Shown here one piece after another: positions 7,958-16,533 of a stretch of 64,000 nucleotides of DNA. The stretch covers positions 1 to 64,000 of the forward strand of contig CABRHW010000009.1 in the NCBI GenBank assembly GCA_902470765.1, written 5' to 3'. This DNA comes from an uncultured Collinsella sp. (GTDB lineage: Bacteria; Actinomycetota; Coriobacteriia; Coriobacteriales; Coriobacteriaceae). Within the stretch, counting starts at the first letter, position 1, and each line of letters opens with the position of its first letter. The position numbers were made by a program, and so were the translations under genes. The notes under the pieces are model-generated. The model saw nothing but the letters and a program-made list of their open reading frames with translations. It did not search any database and was not told the origin of the DNA.

Positions 7958-10900
7958 CTAGGCCCGCGGTACGATCGGGCGGTTAACTTTGGCTAGCATA
8001 TCAGAAGCGCACGAATCGAGCGCCCAGCTCCGGAAAGCCGAGAACTCCATGCGCGAGCGCAGACCCTCCAAATAGCGGATTGACCTGCTCAATTGCACAC
8101 GGCCGGGGTTTTCTGCCATCGCGATGCGACGGGTGTCGTCAAACCCCGAAACGCGACAGAAACCAAGCTCTTCGAAGATTCCCAGACCGCTTGCCACCGA
8201 GCGCTCGTCGACCGGCGTGCGCGCGTCGATGGCAAGACACATCTGCGCGATGTCGATATCGCTCGCACTAAACGAGTCGTCTCCGGTCTTGCCGCGGTTG
8301 GAGCGCCACATAGTCTGCAGCGCTCGATAGAGCGTGACGAGCTCGTCGCGCTCGGGCGCGTAGCAGTCGAGCAGGCGCTCGTTAATGCGAGCGTCACGCG
8401 ACGAATAGAGCAGGTGAATCACGGCGGGCTGTCCATCGCGGCCGGCACGGCCACTCATCTGGTTAAACTCAATCGCGCCAAACGGCATGTGGTAGAGCAC
8501 GACATGGCGGATATCGGGCAGGTTCACGCCCTCACCAAAGGCAGAGGTCGAAACGATGCAACTGAGGCTTCCGTCTCGGAACGCCTCCTCCACACGGCGG
8601 CGATCGGAGCGCGCAAGCCCCGCGTTATAGAACGCAATGCGAGTCGCGCAATCGGGCACGCGCTTGCGCAGCGTCTTGGCAAGCGCCACGGACTGGTCGC
8701 GCGAGTTGACGTAGATGACGGTCTTCTCCCCCGTCGCCACAATGGACACCAGGCGGTTCTCGCGGCTCGCAAGATCGCGATCGTCCTCGAGCTGCAGGTT
8801 CTCGCGCACCGTCTCGTCGACCACCGTGCGAGTGATCGGCAGCACGCGGGCAAGCTCGGCCACGACCGGAGCCGTCGCGGTGGCTGTCGCGGCCATAACG
8901 ACCGGGTCGCCCAGGGCCTTGAGGATATCGGGCATGTCGAGATAGGCGCTGCGGTCGCCGCCCTTGGCAAGGCCGGCGTGGTGCGCCTCATCGATAACGA
9001 CAAAGCCGATGCGGCCCGAACGCGCGAAGCGGTCACGGTGGATAGATAGGAACTCGGGCGTCGTGAGCACGATACCGGTGCGGCCCGAAGCTAGGCCGGC
9101 GAACACATCATCGCGTGCGGCCTCCACGGTCTCGCCGGTCAGCACGCCAACGCCAATGCCAAGCGCTGCCATCGTCGACGAGAGGTGATAGGCCTGGTCG
9201 GCAACAAGCGCGCGCAGCGGATAGACAAAGATGCTCGCACGTCCGCGAAGGACAGCCTCGCGCGCAGCATGTACATGGAAGATGAGAGACTTGCCGCGGC
9301 CCGTTCCCATAACGGCCAAGACGCTCTGGTGGTCGGCCAAGGCATCGAGCGCCTCAACCTGCGCGCGGTGCGGCTGGTTCGATCCGATAAAGCTATGGAT
9401 AAGCGAGCGCGTGAGCTCGGTATAGGAAAGCTGGGCGAGCGTCTCGCGCTTACGCGACTCCAGGCGCAGGCCGGAATCCGCCGGCTGCACGCCACGACGA
9501 AGCTCGCATGCCGGATCATCGACGCTGGGCAGCGTGGTATCGCGAACCAGAGCATCCTTGATCATGAGCTTGGGCTTCACACGCCCCTGCCAATGCTCGG
9601 CAACGGCCTCGAACACCAAGTCGACAGCGCTATCGCAGTTGATGAGCTTATCGATTTGCGGCACGCGGAACATAATGGCCGGCACACTCGCGGCGCCATC
9701 GGTCGCCACAAAGCGCATGTGCTCGCCGGTTTTGCCCACCACGGCGCGGTCGCACATCGTCACGCCCTCGGCAGCCAGCAGCGGCACCTTGTTGCCCTGG
9801 CCAAACGGCTCAAGACGGGAGATCTGCTCGATGGTCTCGATATTCAGCTCGGAAAGGTCGACGGTGGCGGCGACCTCGTCGGTGTCTTCAAAGTCCTCGG
9901 CGGGAAGCTCCGATAGCACGGCGGAAAGGCGGCGGCGGAACTCATCGAGCTTGGATGCCTCGATGGTCACACCCACCGCACCGGCATGTCCGCCGCGACG
10001 AATCAGCAGGTCGGAACAACGCTCGACGGCGTCAAACAGGTTAACTTTGCCCACCGAGCGACCAGAGCCGCGCGCGATACCGTCCTCGATCGAGAACAGC
10101 AGCGCCGGCACGTGATAGCGATTGGTCAAGCGGCTCGCCACGATGCCTTTGACGCCCTCGTGCCAGCCCTCGCCGCCCACGACGATTGCGCGCCCGCCGT
10201 CATAAGTCTCCTCGACCTTCGCCATGGCATCGCGCGTGAGCTCCGCCTCGATCTCACGGCGTTGGCGATTGATTTCCTCGAGCTCGGCTGCCAGTGCACT
10301 TGCTTCGATAGGATCACGGGCAAGCAGCAGGTCGAGCGCCAGCTTGGGATCAGCCATGCGGCCGGCAGCATTCAGACGAGGGATGAGCGAAAACGACAGG
10401 CCGTCGGCCGTAATGGTAGAAAGGTCGGCCTTGGCAAGTGCGGCAAGCGCGATATAGCCGGGACGGGCCGTCACGCGCATCTGCTGGATGCCCTCGGCGA
10501 CCAGTGCGCGATTCTCGGGCGTGAGCGGCATCATGTCGGACACGGTGCCCAGCGCCGCGACCTCTATCAGCGAACGCCAATACGACGGCTTGCCCAAACG
10601 CTCGCCCAGGACCTGCACCAGCTTGAGTGCCACGCCGGCACCGGCAAGCTCGCGCGAGGGGCCCTCGTCCTCGAGCTTGGGGTCGGTCAGGGGCACGCCC
10701 TGCGGCACTTGGTCGGAGGGCTCGTGATGGTCCGTGACCACCAAATCGATCCCCAGGCTCTCCAGATAGGAGACTTCTTCCTTGGCGGCAATACCGTTAT
10801 CGACGGTCACGATCAGCTGAGGGCGAGCGAGCTCGTTAACGCGGTCGAGCGCCGCGCGCGAAAGACCGTAGCCCTCGTCAAAGCGATGCGGAATAAACGG

Positions 10901-11245
10901 CGTAACATCGGCGCCAAACGTGCGCAGTGCCTCGGTCAACAGGCAGGTCGACGTAATACCGTCAACGTCAAAATCGCCAAAGACCGCAATGTGCTCGTGG
11001 TTGCAAATAGCACGCTCGACGCGGTCGGCAACGACCGACATGCCCGGGATAATGAGTGGGTCGGCCCAGTCGCGATCGAGCGAAGGCGTCAAAAACAGCT
11101 GACCTTCTTCGATGGATGCAATGCCGTGCGCGACCATAATACGCGCCACCAGCCCGGGAATGCCCAGGCCAGCCGAAAGCTCCTTTTCGAGCTCGGGGTT
11201 TTGCTGAGCGACCGCCCAGCGATGCGTCGTCTTAAGCGATGACAT
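7958..11245 (-). CDS. recJ: RecJ exonuclease fused to a RecQ-like helicase
   Basis: A 1095-residue fusion. The N-terminal half is a single-strand-specific 5'-3' exonuclease of the DHH family: VFGDFDVDGITSTCLL, TVDNGIAAKEE, VVTDHHEPSDQVP, and the DHHA1 motif RGGHAGAVGVTIE. After about residue 620 comes a superfamily II helicase: MGTGRGKSLIFHVHAA (Walker A), IDEAHHAG (DEAH box), ATATATAP, SAFGEGVNLPDIRHVVLYHMP and QMSGRAGRDGQPAV. RecJ is usually about 550-750 residues and works with a separate RecQ, so the fusion puts both activities in one chain. Start MSSLKTTH follows GGGGGTGGG; an upstream in-frame start adds 15 residues. Confidence 0.92.
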   Translation of the reverse strand: MSSLKTTHRWAVAQQNPELEKELSAGLGIPGLVARIMVAHGIASIEEGQLFLTPSLDRDWADPLIIPGMSVVADRVERAICNHEHIAVFGDFDVDGITSTCLLTEALRTFGADVTPFIPHRFDEGYGLSRAALDRVNELARPQLIVTVDNGIAAKEEVSYLESLGIDLVVTDHHEPSDQVPQGVPLTDPKLEDEGPSRELAGAGVALKLVQVLGERLGKPSYWRSLIEVAALGTVSDMMPLTPENRALVAEGIQQMRVTARPGYIALAALAKADLSTITADGLSFSLIPRLNAAGRMADPKLALDLLLARDPIEASALAAELEEINRQRREIEAELTRDAMAKVEETYDGGRAIVVGGEGWHEGVKGIVASRLTNRYHVPALLFSIEDGIARGSGRSVGKVNLFDAVERCSDLLIRRGGHAGAVGVTIEASKLDEFRRRLSAVLSELPAEDFEDTDEVAATVDLSELNIETIEQISRLEPFGQGNKVPLLAAEGVTMCDRAVVGKTGEHMRFVATDGAASVPAIMFRVPQIDKLINCDSAVDLVFEAVAEHWQGRVKPKLMIKDALVRDTTLPSVDDPACELRRGVQPADSGLRLESRKRETLAQLSYTELTRSLIHSFIGSNQPHRAQVEALDALADHQSVLAVMGTGRGKSLIFHVHAAREAVLRGRASIFVYPLRALVADQAYHLSSTMAALGIGVGVLTGETVEAARDDVFAGLASGRTGIVLTTPEFLSIHRDRFARSGRIGFVVIDEAHHAGLAKGGDRSAYLDMPDILKALGDPVVMAATATATAPVVAELARVLPITRTVVDETVRENLQLEDDRDLASRENRLVSIVATGEKTVIYVNSRDQSVALAKTLRKRVPDCATRIAFYNAGLARSDRRRVEEAFRDGSLSCIVSTSAFGEGVNLPDIRHVVLYHMPFGAIEFNQMSGRAGRDGQPAVIHLLYSSRDARINERLLDCYAPERDELVTLYRALQTMWRSNRGKTGDDSFSASDIDIAQMCLAIDARTPVDERSVASGLGIFEELGFCRVSGFDDTRRIAMAENPGRVQLSRSIRYLEGLRSRMEFSAFRSWALDSCASDMLAKVNRPIVPRA

Positions 11246-11414
11246 AGGCGCCCACCCCCGATAGGGGCAGGTCGCCGCGATACCTCTCACGGTTCATAGC
11301 GATGAGTCCTCTGTGTATGCCCGCTTCGGCAGGCAGATCTGTTGAACGGATTTATTATACCGTGCAGAGCAGACGCAAATCGCCGCAGCACGCCGCGGTT
11401 TCGGTAAACGATGC

Positions 11415-11432
11415 CGGTAATAGCCTCGAAAT
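11415..11432. repeat. attachment site (left, int-proximal)
   Basis: CGGTAATAGCCTCGAAAT occurs here and again at 19676-19693. It lies 37 bp beyond the integrase stop codon. The two copies are exact over 18 bp and diverge on both sides, as expected of the core crossover sequence left by a tyrosine integrase. Confidence 0.88.
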
Positions 11433-11468
11433 TATGAATCAGGGTTCGATAACGCCCGACCTGCGGTT

Positions 11469-12665
11469 TTAGGCGCTATCGGTGCTGTTTCGCGCGGGTT
11501 CGGGCGGGTCGCTCGGGCTGGAAAGGTTGCAAATCGGTTGCCCGCCCGAGGGTGCGGAAAACGCATCATCAAGACGGAGGGCGACCTCGCGGCGGGCATC
11601 ATGCATCAGGTGTCCATATACGTTAAGAGTCAAGCTCACGTCACGATGCCCGAGACGGTTAGCAATAGACAAGACATTCACCCCAAGGGCGATGAGCAGG
11701 GCAACATGGCTGTGCCGCAGACCGTGGGGGCGTATCCGATGAACGCCAGCCATAGGCGCATGGCGGTCGATGATACGCCCAATGGTATCCCTAGCGAACG
11801 GGTCACCGTTCCAGCTAAGGACAAAGTCCGTCACAACGTTACGGCGCTGCACGCCGCGCCAGCGTTCGAGATATTCAAGCGTGAGCGCATCGAGGGCTAT
11901 CGCACGTTTGCCAGCTTTCGTTTTTGGCGGGGTCAGTTTCCACTCGCGGACATTACGGTAATACATCGAGCAGTCCACCGACAGGACACCCTCGCCGAAG
12001 TCGATAGCAGACCAGCGCAGGGCTTGGGCTTCACCCAACCGAAGCCCCGTCATGTAGAGCAGCCAAAGGCACGTGAAGCCATAAAGCCCGTAATACTCGG
12101 ACGTGTCGAAGGTAGCAATTACACGCTCGAACTCGTCCCGCGTCCAGAAATCGACCTCACGGTGCCGTTTCGGGATATTGCCGACCTGCCGCGCGGGGTT
12201 GCGCTGCAAAAGCCCCAACTGCACCGCCATATCGAGAACCGTAGCGAAGTGACCGAACACGAGACGAACGTAGGAGGGCGCGTGACCCTCCAGAAGCCCG
12301 TTCTGCCACCGCTTCACCATCGGCGGGGCAATGTCCCGCAACCGCAGGCGATCGAAAGCGCCGAAATGCTTTCGAGCAATCGCGGCGCGGGCATAGAAAG
12401 TGCTTTCGCGGACACGCGCCCTATAGTCAGGCTCCCAATAGGAGCGGTAGAACTCACCGAATGACATGGTGGAGTTGCCGCGAACGGCGGTCTTGGAGAA
12501 GTCAGCCATATACGCATCGTAGGCGGCTTTCGCGTCCTTCTGGGTCTTGTAGCCGCGCCCCCAATGACGTACGCGCTTGCCCTCCGCATCGGTGCCGAGG
12601 TTAGCCACGAAATACCAACTGCCGTTGCGTTTGTCGCGGTATACGTTACTCGACTTGGGCATCAT
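11469..12665 (-). CDS. int: tyrosine integrase of the IME
   Basis: A site-specific recombinase of 398 residues. It has an N-terminal arm-binding region (NVYRDKRNGSWYFVANLG, an AP2-like DNA-binding strand motif), a SAM-like core-binding domain (about 70-160) and a C-terminal catalytic domain. The catalytic residues are all visible: Arg in TGLRLGEAQAL, HxLR in RPHGLRHSHVALL, His in LGHRDVSLTL and the nucleophile Tyr in NVYGHL. The start overlaps the end of the excisionase-like gene by 20 nt, so the two are coupled; MMPKSSN is chosen because GGGGGCGC precedes it. It should act on the 18-bp repeats flanking the element. Confidence 0.95.
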   Translation of the reverse strand: MMPKSSNVYRDKRNGSWYFVANLGTDAEGKRVRHWGRGYKTQKDAKAAYDAYMADFSKTAVRGNSTMSFGEFYRSYWEPDYRARVRESTFYARAAIARKHFGAFDRLRLRDIAPPMVKRWQNGLLEGHAPSYVRLVFGHFATVLDMAVQLGLLQRNPARQVGNIPKRHREVDFWTRDEFERVIATFDTSEYYGLYGFTCLWLLYMTGLRLGEAQALRWSAIDFGEGVLSVDCSMYYRNVREWKLTPPKTKAGKRAIALDALTLEYLERWRGVQRRNVVTDFVLSWNGDPFARDTIGRIIDRHAPMAGVHRIRPHGLRHSHVALLIALGVNVLSIANRLGHRDVSLTLNVYGHLMHDARREVALRLDDAFSAPSGGQPICNLSSPSDPPEPARNSTDSA

Positions 12666-12861
12666 GCGCCCCCACGGGGTCAACGCCGATTATCTCGGCA
12701 ACAGCGGACGCGGGGACGCGCCCGACCTTGCGGGAGCCGTAGAACCCGAACCCCTTGGAAACCATGAGAGCTTTCGCAGCCCTGATAATGTCAGCAGACT
12801 TGGACGCACTGAAACCCAGCGCGATTAAATCGGTCTTATCGACCATTACACAGCTAGCCAT
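12646..12861 (-). CDS. DUF3173-like excisionase/DNA-binding protein
   Basis: A 71-residue protein resembling the DUF3173 family: DLIALGFSASKSADIIRAAKALMVSKGF followed by YGSRKVGRVPASAVAEIIG. Members of this family sit next to tyrosine integrases in Gram-positive integrative elements and are thought to be excision factors or regulators. It lies 3 nt after the Rep gene and overlaps the integrase start, consistent with control of excision direction. GGAAGGA is 10 nt before the ATG. The function is inferred from family and context. Confidence 0.8.
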   Translation of the reverse strand: MASCVMVDKTDLIALGFSASKSADIIRAAKALMVSKGFGFYGSRKVGRVPASAVAEIIGVDPVGAHDAQVE

Positions 12862-12864
12862 AGG

Positions 12865-13641
12865 CTACCAGTCCTTCCCTATCTTCGTGTACCGAACCTT
12901 ACGCGGGGCGTATCCACCGCCCTCACCGTAAAGGTCTGGTATCAATTGGTCGTATTCCTTCGTGAAAGCCACCGTATAGCCCTCGAAAGAAAGAGGTTCG
13001 AGCGTGGTGAAACGCTCTTCCACGGGCTGAATAAGGTTCTGCGAGCGGAAGAACTTCTTCTGCTTGTAAGAACCCTCGTCAACGTCCTTGCTGAAATACT
13101 TGGAGATATAGCGACCAACGTTATAGCGTTGGTCAACGTCAACGCGGTTAATCTTGACGAAGCCGTGACCCCACACCTCGCGCAGCTCGGAGAGCCTGAT
13201 ATACGGCATACCGAACAGGACTACGTGGTAGTGGATAGCCCCGCGCTTCTGGGCTTCCCAAACAGCCAGATAGCGCACTTTCGTCTTATCCGTTCCATAC
13301 ACTCGGCGGTTAAGGCGCTTGATAAACTTGCGAAACTCACGGTTGCAATATTTAATATCGGTTACGTTATCGGCGAACGTGAGCGTTAGAAACTTGGTCG
13401 AATCATCGAAATTGCAGTCGATAAGGCGGGCTATCTCCCAACGAACGCCCCTGTAGTGCCTTTGCCGCCGTTTCGCGGCATCGTAGTAAGCGGCTGCATC
13501 GCGGTTGCGCCCACGTTCGCTTTCATCTTCTGAATCATCATCGCGGCGGGCTTCTGGGTTCATGCGCCCAGCGGGAGCCGAGTACTCCCAAACCTCAATC
13601 GTCGTGGGCGTCTCGATGGTCTTGACCCATTCGAGCGCCAA
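12865..13641 (-). CDS. rep: HUH replication initiator / relaxase
   Basis: A 258-residue rolling-circle endonuclease. Motif 1 is FLTLTF (84-89), motif 2 is the HUH box in GAIHYHVVLFG (137-139) and motif 3 is GRYISKYFSK with two tyrosines (178, 182) separated by three residues, as in phage-type initiators. A conserved stretch around EVWGHGFVKINRVDV resembles PHA00330-type initiators that serve as relaxases in streptococcal IMEs. It probably nicks an origin near its own gene to start replication of the excised circle, transfer, or both. The start shown is TTG, with GGAAGG about 13 nt upstream, which is not ideal; a later ATG (residue 27) would still keep all motifs. Confidence 0.88.
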   Translation of the reverse strand: MALEWVKTIETPTTIEVWEYSAPAGRMNPEARRDDDSEDESERGRNRDAAAYYDAAKRRQRHYRGVRWEIARLIDCNFDDSTKFLTLTFADNVTDIKYCNREFRKFIKRLNRRVYGTDKTKVRYLAVWEAQKRGAIHYHVVLFGMPYIRLSELREVWGHGFVKINRVDVDQRYNVGRYISKYFSKDVDEGSYKQKKFFRSQNLIQPVEERFTTLEPLSFEGYTVAFTKEYDQLIPDLYGEGGGYAPRKVRYTKIGKDW

Positions 13642-13677
13642 CTGGTATATACCACCTTCCGCACATCCGCGAAAAAA

Positions 13678-13850
13678 CTGGTTCCAACCAGCGGGAACCG
13701 CCCAAAACGGGCGAACTTCCGCGGACAGATGTTGACATATATATCAAGTAAAGTAGGCCGCCGTGCGCCCGCTCGGGGCGGGGGGGTCGCTCCGCTCGGC
13801 TGGGCGCTCCGCGCCCGCCGCCCCCTTTCCCGCCCCGAGCGTTCGCCCAG
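13678..13850. other. inverted-repeat cluster, candidate oriT/dso
   Basis: This gap between the ATPase and Rep genes holds several perfect inverted repeats: CTGGTT-CC-AACCAG (13678-13691), CGCCC-AAAA-CGGGCG (13699-13713), TTGACATATATATCAA (13732-13747, near-palindrome), and 13-bp arms CGCTCGGGGCGGG / CCCGCCCCGAGCG (13770-13782 and 13829-13841) enclosing GGGCGC-TCC-GCGCCC. Clusters of hairpins next to a rolling-circle initiator are typical of nick sites and single-strand origins. The AT-rich near-palindrome could also be the operator or promoter of rep-xis-int. The nick site itself is not identifiable by eye. Confidence 0.5.
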
Positions 13851-13868
13851 CGGCAGGGGCTTTACTTC

Positions 13869-15344
13869 CTAATCCGTCACACTTTCGGCGCTTTCTTCCT
13901 TCTCGGCGTTGTCCGCAGATACCCCGTTACGGCGTTGAGCGGCGATATAAAGCCGTTTCAGCTCTTTCGGGTAATCGACCTTCGAGTAGTCCGCAAACGG
14001 GGCTTTAAAAGGTCTTGGAGCGTCCCAGCCGTCAAGCATGATATAACCCGTGCCGCGTTCCTCGATGGGCAGGAAGTCGAAAGAGCCGCCGAAGGTCATA
14101 CGGTAGCCCTCGTCCGAGAGCGAACCCAGGGACACGCGAGCGCCCAAGTTGTCGCGTATGTCGGTCGATATGGTATCGGCGCGGGGCTGCTGCATGGCGA
14201 GGATAACGAACACGTTGGCGGCGCGGGCTTTCAGCACCAGCTGGGTCAGGTTGTCCCAGACCTCGGTAAAGGTCTTTTTGTCAGCCGCAGCCTTGAACGC
14301 CGCCACCTCGTCAAATATCAGGAACACGGGGTTAAGCCCGTAGGTAAAGGCGTTGGCACCGAAACGGAAACGCTCGGGGTCCTGCATATACTCGTAGCGC
14401 CTATCCATTTCCTCGCGGCAAAGGCGCACCACCTTGGCAATCTGGGCGGGGGATACGCCAACGCGGTCGGAGCCTATGACATGCGAGAGCGAAGCCAGCT
14501 CGGCGTTCTTGGGGTCGCAGATATAGACCTCACCCGCAAAGCCGTTGGAATTGCCCAACCGCATAAACTCGGCTATGAGGTAGTAGAGGAAGGTAGACTT
14601 ACCGCCGCCAGTGCCGCCAGCTATGAGCATATGGGGCAGGTGGGCAAAGTTCCACGACAGCTCGCCAGTGAGCGGGACGGAATCGAGCGCCCCCGTAGGC
14701 TCGGCGGCGAGCAGGCGGGGAACAGCCTGCAAGCGCACATCATCGCGCAGACGGAAAACGTAATCGGTAGCGCCAACGCCAGCAGACTTGGAATCGAGCG
14801 GGCGACCTATCACGGAGCAAAGCCCCATGTCCTCAAGTTTGGAGAGCTTGGAGGTATAACCGTTCCCATCGTCAAAGGCTCGGACGGTCAGCATATTGCC
14901 GCTCACGAGGACGCGGAGACGGAGCGAGGAGTCGATACGCTCGCGTTTGGTGCCATTCGACAACGTGTCCTCATGCGAGACGTAGAGCTTGTTCGCATAA
15001 AGGAACCGCTCCAAGTTGCGGACGGTCGAGCCGCACGGCACGAAGCGGGAGCCGAACAGCGCGACATACAGGACGAGCCAGAGCGAGAGCGCCAGCAGCG
15101 CCACAGCGGGGACGAGCAGCGGCAAAGTGAATAACGAGCGCTCGCAAAACATGAGCAGGTTGAAGCCGAACACGAAGGACAGCCCAGCCGAGAAGAGGAC
15201 GAAAACAGCCTTGAACGAACCCGAGGGCGCGGGCGAGGTCAGGGAAACGTCAACGCCCTTGCGAAGCAACTCGGTATCGCGGGCATCGAGACGCTTTCGA
15301 AAATGATCGAAAGCGGGCAGGGAACGCAGGGAATCAGAGAGCAT
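13869..15344 (-). CDS. TcpA/FtsK-like coupling ATPase of the IME
   Basis: A 491-residue membrane ATPase. Two transmembrane helices lie near residues 45-66 and 73-98, followed by an FtsK/HerA-type motor with Walker A GGTGGGKST (243-251), Walker B FLIFDE (341-346) and the arginine/sensor region KARAANVFVILAMQQPRAD followed by DIRDNLGARVSLGSLSDEGY. This last part closely resembles Orf21/TcpA coupling proteins of Tn916-type elements, which deliver the relaxosome to a mating channel. The start chosen (MLSDSLRS, AAGGGGG upstream) overlaps the previous gene by 11 nt; the longer open frame is an artefact of overlapping coding. An AICE-like double-strand DNA translocase remains possible. Confidence 0.85.
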   Translation of the reverse strand: MLSDSLRSLPAFDHFRKRLDARDTELLRKGVDVSLTSPAPSGSFKAVFVLFSAGLSFVFGFNLLMFCERSLFTLPLLVPAVALLALSLWLVLYVALFGSRFVPCGSTVRNLERFLYANKLYVSHEDTLSNGTKRERIDSSLRLRVLVSGNMLTVRAFDDGNGYTSKLSKLEDMGLCSVIGRPLDSKSAGVGATDYVFRLRDDVRLQAVPRLLAAEPTGALDSVPLTGELSWNFAHLPHMLIAGGTGGGKSTFLYYLIAEFMRLGNSNGFAGEVYICDPKNAELASLSHVIGSDRVGVSPAQIAKVVRLCREEMDRRYEYMQDPERFRFGANAFTYGLNPVFLIFDEVAAFKAAADKKTFTEVWDNLTQLVLKARAANVFVILAMQQPRADTISTDIRDNLGARVSLGSLSDEGYRMTFGGSFDFLPIEERGTGYIMLDGWDAPRPFKAPFADYSKVDYPKELKRLYIAAQRRNGVSADNAEKEESAESVTD

Positions 15345-15855
15345 GGGAGAGAACCCCCTTACGAGAGAAAACGGAACGGGAGCCATCAGAGTTGACGGCG
15401 GTAACGGTGACGGAGAGCGGCGAGCCGTCATGCAGGGGCGGCGCAACCTCGAAGCAAGTCCAGAGGGCGGCGGTAGAGCCGTCATAGCCGACCTCGGCAC
15501 CGTGACCCGCGAATGACCCCAGAACGGGACGGGAGCCGACCGAAGCGGCGTTGACGGTGAGCGTGGCGGCATCGGACGAGGTCAGGACGGCAAAGAGCAG
15601 GGCGGGGGCGGCACCATCGGACGGCACCAGACGCAGGGAGAGCGCGGAGCCGTCTGGGAGGTCGAAACGGTCGAACTCCTTGGCGTTGAGCGGGACGGCG
15701 GCGCTACCCCGAAGGTACGGGGCGCAGCACTCGAAGGGCGGCAGTGCTGGGGGGACGGCGGCGGCGATACGGGCAGTGGCGAAAACGAGCCAGCCGAGGA
15801 CGAGTGCGTACAGCACCGCCACCGAGACGAAGAACACACGCAGGGGCTTGGGCAT
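15334..15855 (-). CDS. IME membrane-anchored extracytoplasmic protein
   Basis: A 173-residue protein not recognised by family. One transmembrane segment near residues 6-28 (FFVSVAVLYALVLGWLVFATARIA) is followed by an extracytoplasmic domain rich in Ser, Ala, Val and Thr with many short beta-strand-like stretches. It is translationally coupled to the ATPase gene (11-nt overlap) and preceded by the 64-residue membrane protein 10 nt upstream. Its place next to the TcpA-like gene suggests a transfer or cell-surface role, but this is inference. Confidence 0.7.
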   Translation of the reverse strand: MPKPLRVFFVSVAVLYALVLGWLVFATARIAAAVPPALPPFECCAPYLRGSAAVPLNAKEFDRFDLPDGSALSLRLVPSDGAAPALLFAVLTSSDAATLTVNAASVGSRPVLGSFAGHGAEVGYDGSTAALWTCFEVAPPLHDGSPLSVTVTAVNSDGSRSVFSRKGVLSHAL

Positions 15856-15865
15856 GGCGCACCCC

Positions 15866-16060
15866 CTAGTATCCGAACGGGCTGGGGTTGCCCGAAGCAG
15901 CCGAGAGCGCCCAAATGACAGCGGCGAGCAGGAGAACGAGAACGAAAGCGCCGAGGTCGCGGGCTATGGCGGGGTGACGATAGCGAAAATCACTGAACGA
16001 ATCGGCGTTAAAACGGGCTTTGGCGATTATTTCTCGAACGACTTGAATAAAATAAGCCAT
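15866..16060 (-). CDS. IME small membrane protein
   Basis: A 64-residue protein with a charged N-terminal half and one C-terminal transmembrane helix (DLGAFVLVLLLAAVIWALSAA). AAGGAG lies 8 nt before the ATG, so it is a real gene. Small single-span proteins next to the coupling ATPase are common in conjugative modules; the size and shape also recall filamentous-phage coat proteins, an idea I consider less likely. The 122 bp between it and the 111-residue gene contain no other frame of note. Confidence 0.7.
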   Translation of the reverse strand: MAYFIQVVREIIAKARFNADSFSDFRYRHPAIARDLGAFVLVLLLAAVIWALSAASGNPSPFGY

Positions 16061-16182
16061 AGTAACGGCTCCTTAATCGTAACGGTTCGGTTGTGTATGA
16101 AAGAAAGCCGCCCCGCGTCTCGGGATTGGCGTTTTGGGACGCAGGGCGGTAGCTGGAATCGGCAGCGGTTACGGAGTCGCTA

Positions 16183-16518
16183 CTACTCCTTGCCGCGCGG
16201 CTGGTTCGCCAGTCGGCAGGCATCAGCGGACGCGGTGACGGCGATACGACCGTTACGACCGACATAGGGTCGGGCGTTGAGGTTGGTAAAGACCACCTCG
16301 GTACCCGTTGGAATCTCGTCCTCGGGGTCGAACAGGAGCGCGGGAGCGCCCTCGACCAGCACGTTCAAATGCTCATAGCCGTTTTGGAGGTCAACCACAT
16401 CGAAGCGGGTACCGCTGATGGTATCGGTGCGCTGATTAGTGGCGCGGTCGTACTCGTAGGCAATCGAGTTGCCAGCGAGGAAGAAACGGTGACCGTTCAG
16501 GTCGAGCTTGTAAGCCAT
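16183..16518 (-). CDS. IME small soluble protein, possibly DUF961-like
   Basis: A 111-residue soluble protein with mixed beta character. The segment NQRTDTISGTRFDVVDLQNGYEHLNVLVEG followed by EIPTGTEVVFTNLNARPYVGRNGRIAVTASADACRL resembles, in length and motif spacing, the small DUF961/YdcP proteins encoded by Tn916-like elements; I am not certain of the match. An OB-fold single-strand binding role is possible given its operon with an HUH Rep. AAAGGAC precedes the ATG, as in the 214-residue gene. Confidence 0.7.
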   Translation of the reverse strand: MAYKLDLNGHRFFLAGNSIAYEYDRATNQRTDTISGTRFDVVDLQNGYEHLNVLVEGAPALLFDPEDEIPTGTEVVFTNLNARPYVGRNGRIAVTASADACRLANQPRGKE

Positions 16519-16533
16519 GATTGATAGTCCTTT

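Noticed and set aside
15345..15572. N-terminal extension of the TcpA-like ATPase
   Set aside because: The extra 76 residues are Pro/Ser/Arg-rich and lie in the reading frame opposite the codon pattern of the 173-residue gene they overlap.
13869..16060. Filamentous phage (inovirus) prophage
   Set aside because: Rep, a small single-span protein and an ATPase invite the idea, but the ATPase has N-terminal helices and FtsK/TcpA motifs (ILAMQQPRAD) rather than the Zot/pI order, and the int/DUF3173 pair is typical of IMEs. I keep it as a minor alternative.
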